NCBI GenBank assembly: GCA_020350885.1
Contig: CP070727.1
Location: 2,408,753 to 2,472,752 of the forward strand
Source: a bacterium
GTDB taxonomy: Bacteria > Krumholzibacteriota > Krumholzibacteriia > Krumholzibacteriales > Krumholzibacteriaceae
Reading direction: 5' to 3'
DNA length: 64,000 nucleotides
The notes under the pieces are model-generated. The model searched no databases. It had not been told where the DNA came from and was given only the letters and a program-made list of their open reading frames with translations. Shown piece after piece: positions 17,984 through 26,546 of this stretch; positions within the stretch are counted from its first letter, which is position 1; every line of letters starts with the position of its first letter. A program made the position numbers and the translations under genes.

Positions 17984-19369
17984 ATGAAACGGTTGACCTA
18001 TATCCAGGTTACAATCATGTATCTCGTGCTGGCACTTATAACATCGGATTGCAGTGACGATTCCACACGTCCCAAGCCCACCGATGAACCGAAGCACCTC
18101 TGGAGCAAGCATTTCGGTGATGCATCGCCTCAGTATGGTCATAGTGTCGCCTGTGACGGATCGGGGAACGTCGTGGTCACGGGATATTTCAATGGCCGCG
18201 TGGACTTCGGTGGTGGATCGCTCGGGAGTGCTGGTAACAACGATATCTTTCTCGCTCAGTTCGATGCCGACGGCAACCACCTCTGGAGCAAGCGCTTCGG
18301 TGATTCATCGCCTCAGTCTTGTAATAGTGTCGCCTGCAACGAATCTGGGAATATTGTAATCGCGGGGCAATTCAACGGCACCGTGGACTTTGGAGGTGGA
18401 CCGCTCACGAGTGCTGGTGGCGGAGAAAATTTTTTAGCGAAGTTCGATGTGAACGGCAACCACCTCTGGAGCACGCGCTTTGCAGGAGACAGACAGCTAG
18501 ATAATCCTAATGTCGCCTTTTCCGGGTCGGGAAATGTGATGGTCACGGGGAGCTTCGAGGGCACCGTGGACTTCGGGGGCGGACCGCTCACGAGTGTTGG
18601 TAACATGGACATCTTTCTCGTGCAGTACGATGCCAACGGCAACCACATCTGGAGCAGGCGCTTTGGCGAAGCACAGTCGCAGTATGGTTATGACGTTGCC
18701 TGCGACGTACCGGGGAATGTCGTAGCCGCAGGATCTTTCGAGGGCACCGTGGACTTCGGGGGCGGACCGCTCACGTGTGAAGGTCACTCGGATATCTATT
18801 TAGTAAAGTTTGATTCGAACGGTAATCACGTCTGGAGCAAGCGCTTTGGTGATGGAAGCTTCCAGCAGTGCCACAGTGTCGTCTGTGACGGATCGGGAGA
18901 TATCTTGATCATGGGGGTCTTCGGTGGAACGGTGGACTTTGGAGGTGATACGCTCACGTGCGCAGGTTCCCTTGATATCTTTTTGGCGAAGTTCGATACC
19001 GATGGCGGCCACCTCTGGAGCAAGCGTTTTGGTGATTCATGGGTACAATATAGTCGCAGCGTGGCCTGTGACGGATCTGGGAATGTGGTAGTCACCGGGT
19101 ACTTCCGGAGCACCATAAACTTTGGCGGGGGAACGCTCACGAGTGCCGGTGCCGATGACATCTTTCTTGCGGAGTTCGACTCGAACGGCAACCACCTCTG
19201 GAGCAAGCGCTTTGGAGATGCATACTTCCAGCAGTGCCATAGTACCGCCTGCGACGGGTCGGGAAATGTGATGGTCACAGGGTACTTCGAGGGTACCGTG
19301 GATTTCGGGGGTGGACCGCTCACGAGTGCTGGTAACAAAGATATCTTTTTAGTGAAGTTCGAGCCTTGA
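17984..19369 (+). CDS. Seven-repeat SBBP-like propeller protein (copy 2)
   Basis: 461 residues from ATG 17984 behind GAGGGAG. Same plan as the preceding gene: signal-like N-terminus, DDSTRPKPTDEP linker, then seven ~61-residue units (HLWSKxFGD, CDGSGNVxVTGxF, TVDFGGGPLTSAG, DIFLAxFDxNGNH). The residue before the candidate lipid-bearing Cys is Asp (TSDC) where copy 1 has Gly, so lipidation may be lost or poor. Units 3-4 are the most diverged (STRFAGD, SRRFGEA). The gap between the copies (17868-17983) has a weak promoter-like TTGATA near 17929, so independent expression is possible. Confidence 0.83.
   Translation: MKRLTYIQVTIMYLVLALITSDCSDDSTRPKPTDEPKHLWSKHFGDASPQYGHSVACDGSGNVVVTGYFNGRVDFGGGSLGSAGNNDIFLAQFDADGNHLWSKRFGDSSPQSCNSVACNESGNIVIAGQFNGTVDFGGGPLTSAGGGENFLAKFDVNGNHLWSTRFAGDRQLDNPNVAFSGSGNVMVTGSFEGTVDFGGGPLTSVGNMDIFLVQYDANGNHIWSRRFGEAQSQYGYDVACDVPGNVVAAGSFEGTVDFGGGPLTCEGHSDIYLVKFDSNGNHVWSKRFGDGSFQQCHSVVCDGSGDILIMGVFGGTVDFGGDTLTCAGSLDIFLAKFDTDGGHLWSKRFGDSWVQYSRSVACDGSGNVVVTGYFRSTINFGGGTLTSAGADDIFLAEFDSNGNHLWSKRFGDAYFQQCHSTACDGSGNVMVTGYFEGTVDFGGGPLTSAGNKDIFLVKFEP
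18095..19366 (+). repeat. Seven coding tandem repeats, second array
   Basis: Same repeat family as the array at 16584-17867, with CTCTGGAGCAAGCGC and GAGGGCACCGTGGACTTCGG recurring. The two arrays together give 14 related units within 2.8 kb. Confidence 0.8.
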
Positions 19370-19479
19370 TCCGTTCTTAAAAAAATCTTTAAACAATCTC
19401 AATACGAACAACGTATATACACTGAATAGGTGACTGCAAGCCCGGTTACCACCCGGAATTTCAACGAAAGATCTTGCAG

Positions 19480-20895
19480 ATGAGTCGGCACTTCTTGGCA
19501 ATTACTATTATCTGCATCTCCCTCTCGGCGTTCGTTTCACACGACGCCCCCGCAGACACGGGGAGCCTCGATCTCACCGTGAACGACTACGGGCTGAGCT
19601 TCGGAAACTCACCGCGGCTCCGGGGGCTCAGGATCAACTTCGCCGACCAGGACGTCGAGGAGGTCATCGGCGTCAACATCACATTATGGCAACCGGGGGA
19701 TAACCCGGATGCGGTGGTCAAGGGGCTTGCCGTGGGCCTGATGGTCCCCCAGGCGGACGAGCTGAGAGGTATCGCCATCGGCGGAGGGGTGGTCGCGGCG
19801 AACTCCTATCTGAGCGGTCTTGCGATCGGCGGATTCGTCGTTGCAAGCGGGGGAACGACGGAAGGAATCTCGGTTGCCGGCCTGGCTAACGTATCCGACG
19901 ACGAATTCACGGGGATCTCGATTGGGGGGCTTGCGAACGTGAGCGGCGGGGATGTAGACGGCATCTCGATCGGGGGGCTCGGAACTGTTACGGAAGGCGA
20001 CCTATCGGGCATCTCGGTAGGCGGGCTGGCGACGATCACCGAAGGCTCCGTCGACGGAATCACCGCCGGCGGCCTTGCCACTATCATAGACGACAACCTC
20101 TCGGGGATCGCCGTGGGAGGATTGGCAACGGTGATCGACGGCAAGGTGGATGGCATCGTATTGAGCGGACTCGGAAACGTCACGAACGGCCCCATGTCCG
20201 GCATCAGTGCAGCCGGCCTCGCCACCGTCTCCAACGGGCAATTAGACGGTATAGCGCTGAGCGGCCTGGCGACCGTCGCCGACGGCGGCATCTCCGGCAT
20301 CTCGGTGAGCGGCCTGGCGACCGTCAGTAACGGCGATATGGACGCCCTCTCCGTCAATGGATTCGCCGAGATCGTAAACGGCGAGGCAACCGGCATCGGC
20401 ATCGCCGGTCTCGCCATCGTCGGCGCCGACGATATGACCGGCCTACATCTCACCGGCGGCGGGGTCACCTCGGCCGGACGGCTCTCCGGCATAACCGTCG
20501 GAGGCGTAGGGATGCTGTCATACGAGGATAACGAGGATGAAGAGGGGCTGGTCTACTTCGGCATCGAGGCGCGCTCGGCAAAGTGGCTCACGGTACACGG
20601 GATCCAGATGGATATCGCAGACGAGATCGAGGGTTTTGCCGCAAGCGGCATCCACATCAGGGCGGGGGGTATCGTCGGTATGGCCGTATCGCCGATACTC
20701 GTTCAGGCGCATGAACTCGTGGGCTTCTCCGCAGGCGCCGTGAACTATATCGACGGCGTTCAGGTGGGATTCACGCTGGGGATCGTAAACTATGCCGAGC
20801 AGCTGAACGGCATCCAGCTCGGTCTCATCAATATCGCCGGGAACAACCGGAGCCCGTTCCGCGTGCTGCCGATAGTCAACGCCCACTTCGATTGA
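19480..20895 (+). CDS. Secreted surface repeat protein, LA_2272-like, 16-residue repeats
   Basis: 471 residues from ATG 19480; an in-frame TTG six bases earlier is possible. A signal peptide (FLAITIICISLSAFVSH) precedes a domain of about 14 repeats of 16 residues with consensus GISxGGLATVxxGxxD, running from about residue 110 to 345. The C-terminal part has the variant GxxLGxxN repeats (IQLGLINIAG) and ends in VLPIVNAHFD, as in the LA_2272/LA_2273 surface repeat family. Short Gly/Ile-rich periodic units suggest a beta-helix or stacked sheet at the cell surface. No catalytic motif is visible. Confidence 0.75.
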   Translation: MSRHFLAITIICISLSAFVSHDAPADTGSLDLTVNDYGLSFGNSPRLRGLRINFADQDVEEVIGVNITLWQPGDNPDAVVKGLAVGLMVPQADELRGIAIGGGVVAANSYLSGLAIGGFVVASGGTTEGISVAGLANVSDDEFTGISIGGLANVSGGDVDGISIGGLGTVTEGDLSGISVGGLATITEGSVDGITAGGLATIIDDNLSGIAVGGLATVIDGKVDGIVLSGLGNVTNGPMSGISAAGLATVSNGQLDGIALSGLATVADGGISGISVSGLATVSNGDMDALSVNGFAEIVNGEATGIGIAGLAIVGADDMTGLHLTGGGVTSAGRLSGITVGGVGMLSYEDNEDEEGLVYFGIEARSAKWLTVHGIQMDIADEIEGFAASGIHIRAGGIVGMAVSPILVQAHELVGFSAGAVNYIDGVQVGFTLGIVNYAEQLNGIQLGLINIAGNNRSPFRVLPIVNAHFD

Positions 20896-21021
20896 TCCGC
20901 AATAACAGAGCCACCGTGACCGTTTACAGCGACTCCGCTACCACAACCCCACCACACACCCTCCGGATGGATCACATTACCCTCACTCAAATTCGTTTGG
21001 CGGCCTCCGGCCCGAATCCCA

Positions 21022-22785
21022 CTAAAGCTTCAGCTTCAGCGTCCGGTTCTTCGCCTTGACGGAATTGTAGGTAACCTTGACCTCGCCCGTGCCCCGCACG
21101 ATCCACTGCACCATACGGGCACCGAACGATGGAACATGCGTGAAGATCATAGAGGGGCGGTGCTCGACGGGGCGTATCCTCTCGAGCAGCGGATCCTCGA
21201 CGATCGCGCCAGAGACGATCTCGATCCCCTTTCCCTCTATCTTCAGAATATCCTTCCTCGTAATCTGCTTCTGCAACGCCCTGCTCGATAAGCTCGGTAT
21301 GGCGTTCGGGTTCGATACCCTGACACGTACGCGATGCAGGCCGTCATCCAACCTCTTTACCTCAACAGCCTCGAGCGAGACAACCGGCGCATGCCTCGCG
21401 GTGAAGATCACCAGTGATGCGTTCCTGTGCAGCATCTCTGGCATCATGAAGAGGGGCGGGATGCGCGTGGTGAAGGTGCGCCATCCGCCGATCTCGACCT
21501 CACCGAACTGGGGATGATCGAACTTCTCCCAGCTCTTGAACATCCTGCCCTGGTTCACGATATCGTTGAACTTCTGTTTCTCCTCCGGCGGTGTGCCCCC
21601 GAAGTAGGCCCTCCGCTCCTCCTCGGTCGGCTCCTTCCCCTCCCCGGGTTTTCGGTACTGCTCCTGGCTGCTCATGAAGAGCTCCCCCACGAATCCGTAG
21701 ATACCGAGGCATCCGTACATGAACTCGTCGAAGTCTCCGTGCGTCGTGTACATGTCCTTGTAGCCGATCAGGTAGCGGTATCCGGGGACGATCTTCTCCC
21801 CTTCCTTCCCGAGGAAGTCGTAGACCGCAACATCGGTCTGCGGGTAGATATCCGAGAGCTTCGATCCCGGGCCCCGCAAGATCATGCCGCCCGAGTTGTG
21901 GAATGCAAAGTTGAAGCAGATGTTCGGTTTCGAGGCGACGAAGTCCGCCACCGCCTTCGTCACCTTGCCGGACATCGGAAAATCGCCTGCGCCGCGCTGG
22001 ACATAGCGAGGTTGCCATTTGTAGCCGTAGTTCCGGTTCATGTCGAGATACCCCGGTATGTCCTCATTGAGCCGGCCGTCCCCGTCGTTGTCGAGACCCT
22101 CCCTGCCGAGACGCCGCCACTCCCCCTTCTCGCCCGGCTTGACACGTACCATGACACGGGGATCGTCGGGGTGGCTGCGCCAGCGGCCGAAGGGATCGCG
22201 CACCCGCATCTCGAGTATCTCGCCGTCGCCGTCGAGGTCGTCGTAGTCGTCCTCGTCCACCAGGCCGTCTCGATCGTCGTCGTGGGTAACCCGGGCGGTC
22301 CGCCCGATATTGTAGCCCCCGGCGTCGGTGAAGAAACGGGCGCGGCTATCGACGTTCACGATGGGTACGATGTAGAACGTGCGGCTGTCGACGATCTCGT
22401 GCACGAGCGGCACGGTGTCGTAGGAGTCGAGCAGATACCAAGCGAGATAGAGGCAGACCTCGGTGGCCTGGATCTCGTTACCGTGTATCGAGCCGTCGAT
22501 ATAGATTCCGGGTTTCTCGGTGTCTTTGCCGGTGTCGGGATTGCCGATCGTGAGCAGCCAGATATCGCGCCCCTCCTCGCTCCTTCCGATCGTGCCGATC
22601 TCTGTGAGACGCGGATAGGCCCTGTGAAGCGTCTCAAGGGCCTCGATAACGGCGGGGCCGTCGTAGAAGTGATCGAATGTGAGAAGCGCCCTCGAGCCGG
22701 TGTGCTTCTGCCCTCCAGCAAGCTGCTGCGTGACAACAACTCCCATGATAAATATCACCGCCAGATAGATCCGTATCCGCTTCAT
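21022..22785 (-). CDS. Secreted M14 zinc carboxypeptidase (active-type)
   Basis: 587 residues from ATG 22785, which overlaps the stop of the upstream M14-like gene (TGATG); a GTG three bases earlier is also possible. The signal peptide is residues 1-22. All M14 catalytic residues are visible: zinc ligands His101 and Glu104 in IHGNE, His296 in AFHNSGG, the substrate-binding Asn-Arg at 250-251 (MNRNYGY), and a candidate catalytic Glu368 in FVGELF. Two aspartate-rich loops (DDRDGLVDEDD, DLDGDGEI at ~170-190; DNDGDGRLNED at ~232-242) look like calcium-binding insertions. It should release C-terminal residues outside the cytoplasm. A C-terminal beta-rich domain follows. Confidence 0.92.
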   Translation of the reverse strand: MKRIRIYLAVIFIMGVVVTQQLAGGQKHTGSRALLTFDHFYDGPAVIEALETLHRAYPRLTEIGTIGRSEEGRDIWLLTIGNPDTGKDTEKPGIYIDGSIHGNEIQATEVCLYLAWYLLDSYDTVPLVHEIVDSRTFYIVPIVNVDSRARFFTDAGGYNIGRTARVTHDDDRDGLVDEDDYDDLDGDGEILEMRVRDPFGRWRSHPDDPRVMVRVKPGEKGEWRRLGREGLDNDGDGRLNEDIPGYLDMNRNYGYKWQPRYVQRGAGDFPMSGKVTKAVADFVASKPNICFNFAFHNSGGMILRGPGSKLSDIYPQTDVAVYDFLGKEGEKIVPGYRYLIGYKDMYTTHGDFDEFMYGCLGIYGFVGELFMSSQEQYRKPGEGKEPTEEERRAYFGGTPPEEKQKFNDIVNQGRMFKSWEKFDHPQFGEVEIGGWRTFTTRIPPLFMMPEMLHRNASLVIFTARHAPVVSLEAVEVKRLDDGLHRVRVRVSNPNAIPSLSSRALQKQITRKDILKIEGKGIEIVSGAIVEDPLLERIRPVEHRPSMIFTHVPSFGARMVQWIVRGTGEVKVTYNSVKAKNRTLKLKL

Positions 22786-24842
22786 CACGCACCACCCCCC
22801 TTCAGGGAGACGGCCCGTTCATCGGAGCCTGCACCGAAGCTCTGCGCCGAGATCTTCACCGTAACACCTTCATCTCCCCGCACGAGCCAGCTCACCTTGT
22901 GCGAGCCTCCCGAGCCTTCGAGGAGACCCGTCACCAGCCGTTTGCGTCCCTCCATAACTTCGATACCCTTTCCCTCGATGGTTACGGCCACGGGCGTCGG
23001 CCGCTTGCACCGCTCGCCCTGATAGGTGGGATACGGGAAGAAGCCCTTGTTGCCGACCCAGGCATCGACCCGCCAGACACCTGCGGCCACACGCTCGACC
23101 TCGACGCGCTCGACGGCGATCCTTGGCAGCATCGCGGCGAGCTTCCGCACGAAGGGGAGCTGCCGGACGATGAGGCTTTCGACCGCGGCTGCGGGTGGTG
23201 CAAGTTGTGCGTAGGGCACCTTTCCGCCGATCTCGACCTCGCCGAGTGTCGGATGATCGTAGCCCTCCCACACGACGAAGGCGTTAGTGTCGAAGTCGTA
23301 GAGTGCGGCATCGGTCTCATCCGCCCCCCCCGCCTCCTCCTTTTTCTCGGCCTTCCTTATGAATCCGGCGATCTTAGCAGTTGTTATCATACCGGATTCG
23401 AGCGCCTTGATGACCTGTTCGGCCGTGAACGGGCCGGGTGCGCCGCTCGCCTTGATGATCGCATCGATCCGATCACTGCCGAGCTCTATGAACTCCTCAT
23501 TCGACATCTTCTCGATCTCATCGGGCGTGGGCCCCTCCGCGCTCTCCTTCTTCTTCTCCTTGACGGGGAGCGTCCAGAAGTCGATGGAGAATGCGGGTGT
23601 GCCGTACTGGAAGTAGGCCCACTCCTCGATCGAGCCCGGCGGGGAGGCGGGGGGTTCGAGGCGCTTCCCATCGAGCCCCACCTCTTCTAAAAAAACGTTG
23701 TAGCGTTTGCTCGCCTCGTTCCAGTAGGGAAGGTCGCGCCGGTCTGGATTCACGGCGGCGCCGACACCGAGGAATATGAGGACCATATCCTCCGTGAGCT
23801 CCCGGTATCCCGTAACGTCCCGGGCGATCGCAACAAGCTCTTTGAGAGGATACTCGGTCTCCGGGTCGAGACCGAACCGTTTCGCCATCCGCTCGGGAAC
23901 CTTGTACTTCTCCGCGGCTGCCTCGGCCTTCCGGGAGCTCTCCGGCACCTTCTTGAGATTGTTCGTCCTACCGAAGACGAGGACCATGGCGATCTCGGGA
24001 TGATCGAAGGCGAAGCGGAGGATGGCGCGGGATTCAGCCTCGCTTGCAGCCCACGGACCCCCCGTCTCCGTATAGTGCTCGAATCCGTGCGGGAAGTTAC
24101 GACCCGGATTCACACCCCCGGCCCCGTCCTCGTTGAGACGTCCGTCGCCGTCGTTATCGATCCCCTCCGTGAATAGACGGTACAGGCCGATCTCCCCCTT
24201 GCCGGCATCGGCCCTCTTCATGAGAACGGGATTGTCCGCCACGGGCAGCCATGCGCCCTCGGGATGCCGCTGGCGCATGCGTGTGATATAGCTGTCGCCG
24301 TTCAGATCCTCGGGGCCGTCCTCATCTGTTGCGTCGTCGTTGTCGTCGTTCACCGGGTGAGCGTTCACGAAGCATTCGTCGAGCGGGGACGTGAAAAAAC
24401 GGCGATGCCCGTCTGGATTTCCAAGAGGCACGATGTACCATCGCCTCTCCTTCGCATCGTCCGCCCACTCGCCCAGCAGCAGCTCGGATAGTCTGAGGGC
24501 GGCCTCCGTTGCGATCGGGCAGTCACCACCCATATTGGCGACAACGAGTATCGCCGGAACGGCAGCGTCACCGGGGCCGATTTCGAGAAGATGGACGGGG
24601 CGGCCGCCCGGCGTCTCGGCGATCGAAGAGATCGCAGCAGTACCCCTGTGCCCCTTCGCCATCCGCTTCAGCGCATCCTCGACCTCGGCAGGCGAATGGT
24701 ACCGAGCGGACGAACGGTCCCGTCCGGGCGAATGATATCTTGCGGGTGCACGGTCCCGATCGGCACCAGCATAGGCGGCCGAAACGAGACACGCACAAAA
24801 CAGCAGGGCCGTCACCGTTCTATGCAAACGAGATGCCTTCAT
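22785..24842 (-). CDS. Secreted M14-like protein with lost zinc ligands (pseudo-peptidase)
   Basis: 685 residues from ATG 24842 behind GGAGG. A signal peptide (TALLFCACLVSAAYAG) is followed by a short basic repeat (ARYHSP twice). The M14 fold is recognisable by alignment to the downstream paralogue: ATEAALRLSELLL, YIVPLGNPDGHRRFF, the calcium-type loops NDDNDDATDED and DNDGDGRLNED, and GRNFPHGFE. The zinc site is gone: HGNE is replaced by GGDC (105-108), and the third His by Gly (LVFGRTNN). It is therefore probably not a zinc peptidase and may bind peptides or assist the active paralogue, with which it is translationally coupled. About 100 residues are added by a charged linker region near 430-520. 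Confidence 0.88.
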   Translation of the reverse strand: MKASRLHRTVTALLFCACLVSAAYAGADRDRAPARYHSPGRDRSSARYHSPAEVEDALKRMAKGHRGTAAISSIAETPGGRPVHLLEIGPGDAAVPAILVVANMGGDCPIATEAALRLSELLLGEWADDAKERRWYIVPLGNPDGHRRFFTSPLDECFVNAHPVNDDNDDATDEDGPEDLNGDSYITRMRQRHPEGAWLPVADNPVLMKRADAGKGEIGLYRLFTEGIDNDGDGRLNEDGAGGVNPGRNFPHGFEHYTETGGPWAASEAESRAILRFAFDHPEIAMVLVFGRTNNLKKVPESSRKAEAAAEKYKVPERMAKRFGLDPETEYPLKELVAIARDVTGYRELTEDMVLIFLGVGAAVNPDRRDLPYWNEASKRYNVFLEEVGLDGKRLEPPASPPGSIEEWAYFQYGTPAFSIDFWTLPVKEKKKESAEGPTPDEIEKMSNEEFIELGSDRIDAIIKASGAPGPFTAEQVIKALESGMITTAKIAGFIRKAEKKEEAGGADETDAALYDFDTNAFVVWEGYDHPTLGEVEIGGKVPYAQLAPPAAAVESLIVRQLPFVRKLAAMLPRIAVERVEVERVAAGVWRVDAWVGNKGFFPYPTYQGERCKRPTPVAVTIEGKGIEVMEGRKRLVTGLLEGSGGSHKVSWLVRGDEGVTVKISAQSFGAGSDERAVSLKGGGA

Positions 24843-25262
24843 AAAAACCTCCAGCTATTGCATCAGTTATGGCGTTGGATGCGGCTTTGCTGGCGGGCGG
24901 CGCAACGATCCATCGAGCACGTTCACCCGCTCCATCGATCCACGATCCACCGGATACACGGAAAAGCAATAATACCATCTCTTCCCCCATTTTCCAACGG
25001 GTGAAAGTTCTCTATAAATCGCCTCTCATCAGGCTGAATATTTCCACGATTCCTACTCCCTGCATCGTTCTTTAACCTTGACATCTTCCCGTGCGCGTTC
25101 TTTTATTCTGAAGAACGAAGAGGGCGGGAGAAAAAGGATATATCACAATCTATCTGATCTATTCGCCGCCTCCGTACGCACATTTCAACCATACTCTTTA
25201 TCGTTTCGACCGGATGTCTCGAAGGCGGACCGCGCCGGGCGAACGGGAGGAAGTGTTCAGTG
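24843..25262. other. Divergent intergenic region between the M14 pair and the DUF4912 operon
   Basis: 420 bases without a convincing gene. The left end carries the GGAGG site of the minus-strand M14-like gene. The middle is moderately A/T-rich and contains a consensus TTGACA. The right end carries the GGAGGAAG site of the DUF4912 gene. No tRNA-like fold or known riboswitch was recognised. Confidence 0.5.
25079..25108 (+). promoter_or_regulatory. Possible promoter of the DUF4912-GH57 operon
   Basis: A perfect TTGACA at 25079-25084 is followed 17-18 bases later by a poor -10 (TTTATT, 25103-25108). If used, the leader is about 150 bases. The -10 element is weak, so this is tentative. Confidence 0.3.
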
Positions 25263-26546
25263 ATGGCAACGAAAAACTATGCGAAGCTGACGAAGAACGA
25301 GCTGATCGAGTTGGCGAGAAAGAAGAAGGTTTCGGTGACAGCCAACATGCGCAAGGCGGAGATCATCGCAGCGCTCGAAACAGCGGCAGGAACGAAGCAG
25401 CCGGCGAGAAAGAAGGCCGTTTCGAAGAAGGCCTCTCCGGCGAAAACCCGACCGGCGCCGGGCCGTGCGAAGAAGGCCGCCGCCAAGGCAGAGCCCTCAC
25501 GGACGAAACGTGCGGCCGTCAAGGCGGCCGCCCCGAAAGGAAAGAAGAAAGCGAAGGTGGCCGCGCCGAAACGCGCGAAAAAGAAGACCGAAGAGGCGGC
25601 GCCGAAGCGGGCCGCAGCAAAACCCGTTGCCCGCCGGGTCGCACCGAAGCCTCCGGCAGCCCGCGTGAAACGAATCGCCGCCGAGACGATCCGGCAGAAG
25701 GCCGAGGCGGGAAAATATTACCTCGGCGCCGAAGAGAAGGCGATGCCACCGGTCGAAGCTATCGATGTACCCGCCGGCTACGGTATGGACCGCATCGTCA
25801 CGATGGTCCGTGACCCGCACTGGATCTTCACCTACTGGGAGGTGACCGAGGAGCGCTACCGTGGGATGGAGAGGCTCTTCGGCTCCGACTGGCCGGATTG
25901 CCGCACCGTCATACGTGTCTTTGATCTCGGCGACATGCAGGAATCGCACTTCGACATTGAAATCACAATAGAGGCGAGGAACTGGTACATCAACGTCTCC
26001 CCCAGCAAGCGGTACCAGGTTGCGATCGGCGTGCTCGGTCCCGACGGGAGGTTCGAGCAGATCGCAATCTCGAATGTAGTCGAGACGCCCCGCGCAGGGA
26101 TCAGTGATGTCGTCGACGACCGCTGGATGATTCCCGAAGAGCTCTTCGAGCGGATCTTTGCAGCCTCCGGCGGCCACGACATGCACGCAGCCTCCGCAGA
26201 GCTCAGGGCGCTCCTCGAGCGCCGGCTCATGGAGGAGATCTCCTCGGGGGCAGTATCGAGTCTCGCAAGTGCCGCACCGCCGCGCGCAGAATGGGAGCGG
26301 GGCTTCCGCCTGTGGGTGGCCACTGAAGTCATCCTCTACGGCGCCACCGAGCCCGATGCCACCGTAGCGATACAGGGCAAGGAGATAAAGCTCCGTGGTG
26401 ACGGGACGTTCTCTATCCGCTTCGCCCTTCCCGACGGCAAGATCGACATTCCGGTCACCGCCGTATCGGCCGATAAGGCGGAAGAGCGCACCATCGATAC
26501 AACGGTGAATAAGAAGAGCGCTCAGAAGGAGCCGGTATTGCGATGA
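25263..26546 (+). CDS. DUF4912 protein with Rho_N-like head and histone-like Lys/Ala tail
   Basis: 427 residues from ATG 25263 (a GTG precedes it in frame), with GGAGGAAG upstream. Residues 1-40 resemble a Rho_N/SAP-type helix pair (LTKNELIELARKKKVS, MRKAEIIAALE). Residues ~45-135 are very rich in Lys, Ala, Arg and Pro, like histone H1 tails, and should bind nucleic acid or polyanions. Residues ~150-280 are DUF4912 (MVRDPHWIFTYWEVT, WPDCRTVIRVFD, YQVAIGVLGPDG). A last beta-rich module (GATEPDATVAIQGKEIKLRGDGTF) is Ig-like. The GH57 gene overlaps its stop by four bases. DUF4912 genes commonly neighbour GH57 enzymes; a role in glucan metabolism or its regulation is inferred. Confidence 0.82.
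   Translation: MATKNYAKLTKNELIELARKKKVSVTANMRKAEIIAALETAAGTKQPARKKAVSKKASPAKTRPAPGRAKKAAAKAEPSRTKRAAVKAAAPKGKKKAKVAAPKRAKKKTEEAAPKRAAAKPVARRVAPKPPAARVKRIAAETIRQKAEAGKYYLGAEEKAMPPVEAIDVPAGYGMDRIVTMVRDPHWIFTYWEVTEERYRGMERLFGSDWPDCRTVIRVFDLGDMQESHFDIEITIEARNWYINVSPSKRYQVAIGVLGPDGRFEQIAISNVVETPRAGISDVVDDRWMIPEELFERIFAASGGHDMHAASAELRALLERRLMEEISSGAVSSLASAAPPRAEWERGFRLWVATEVILYGATEPDATVAIQGKEIKLRGDGTFSIRFALPDGKIDIPVTAVSADKAEERTIDTTVNKKSAQKEPVLR

Noticed and set aside
16584..19366. CRISPR-like repetitive DNA
   Set aside because: Units are about 183 bases, all coding, with no short repeat/spacer structure and no cas genes.
21427..23022. 531-codon open frame on the plus strand across the M14 genes
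   Set aside because: It is antisense to two well-supported peptidase genes, shows no domain motif, and is explained by high G+C codon bias.
24843..25262. tRNA or other RNA gene in the largest gap
   Set aside because: No cloverleaf, no TTCGA-type T-arm with a matching acceptor stem was found on either strand.
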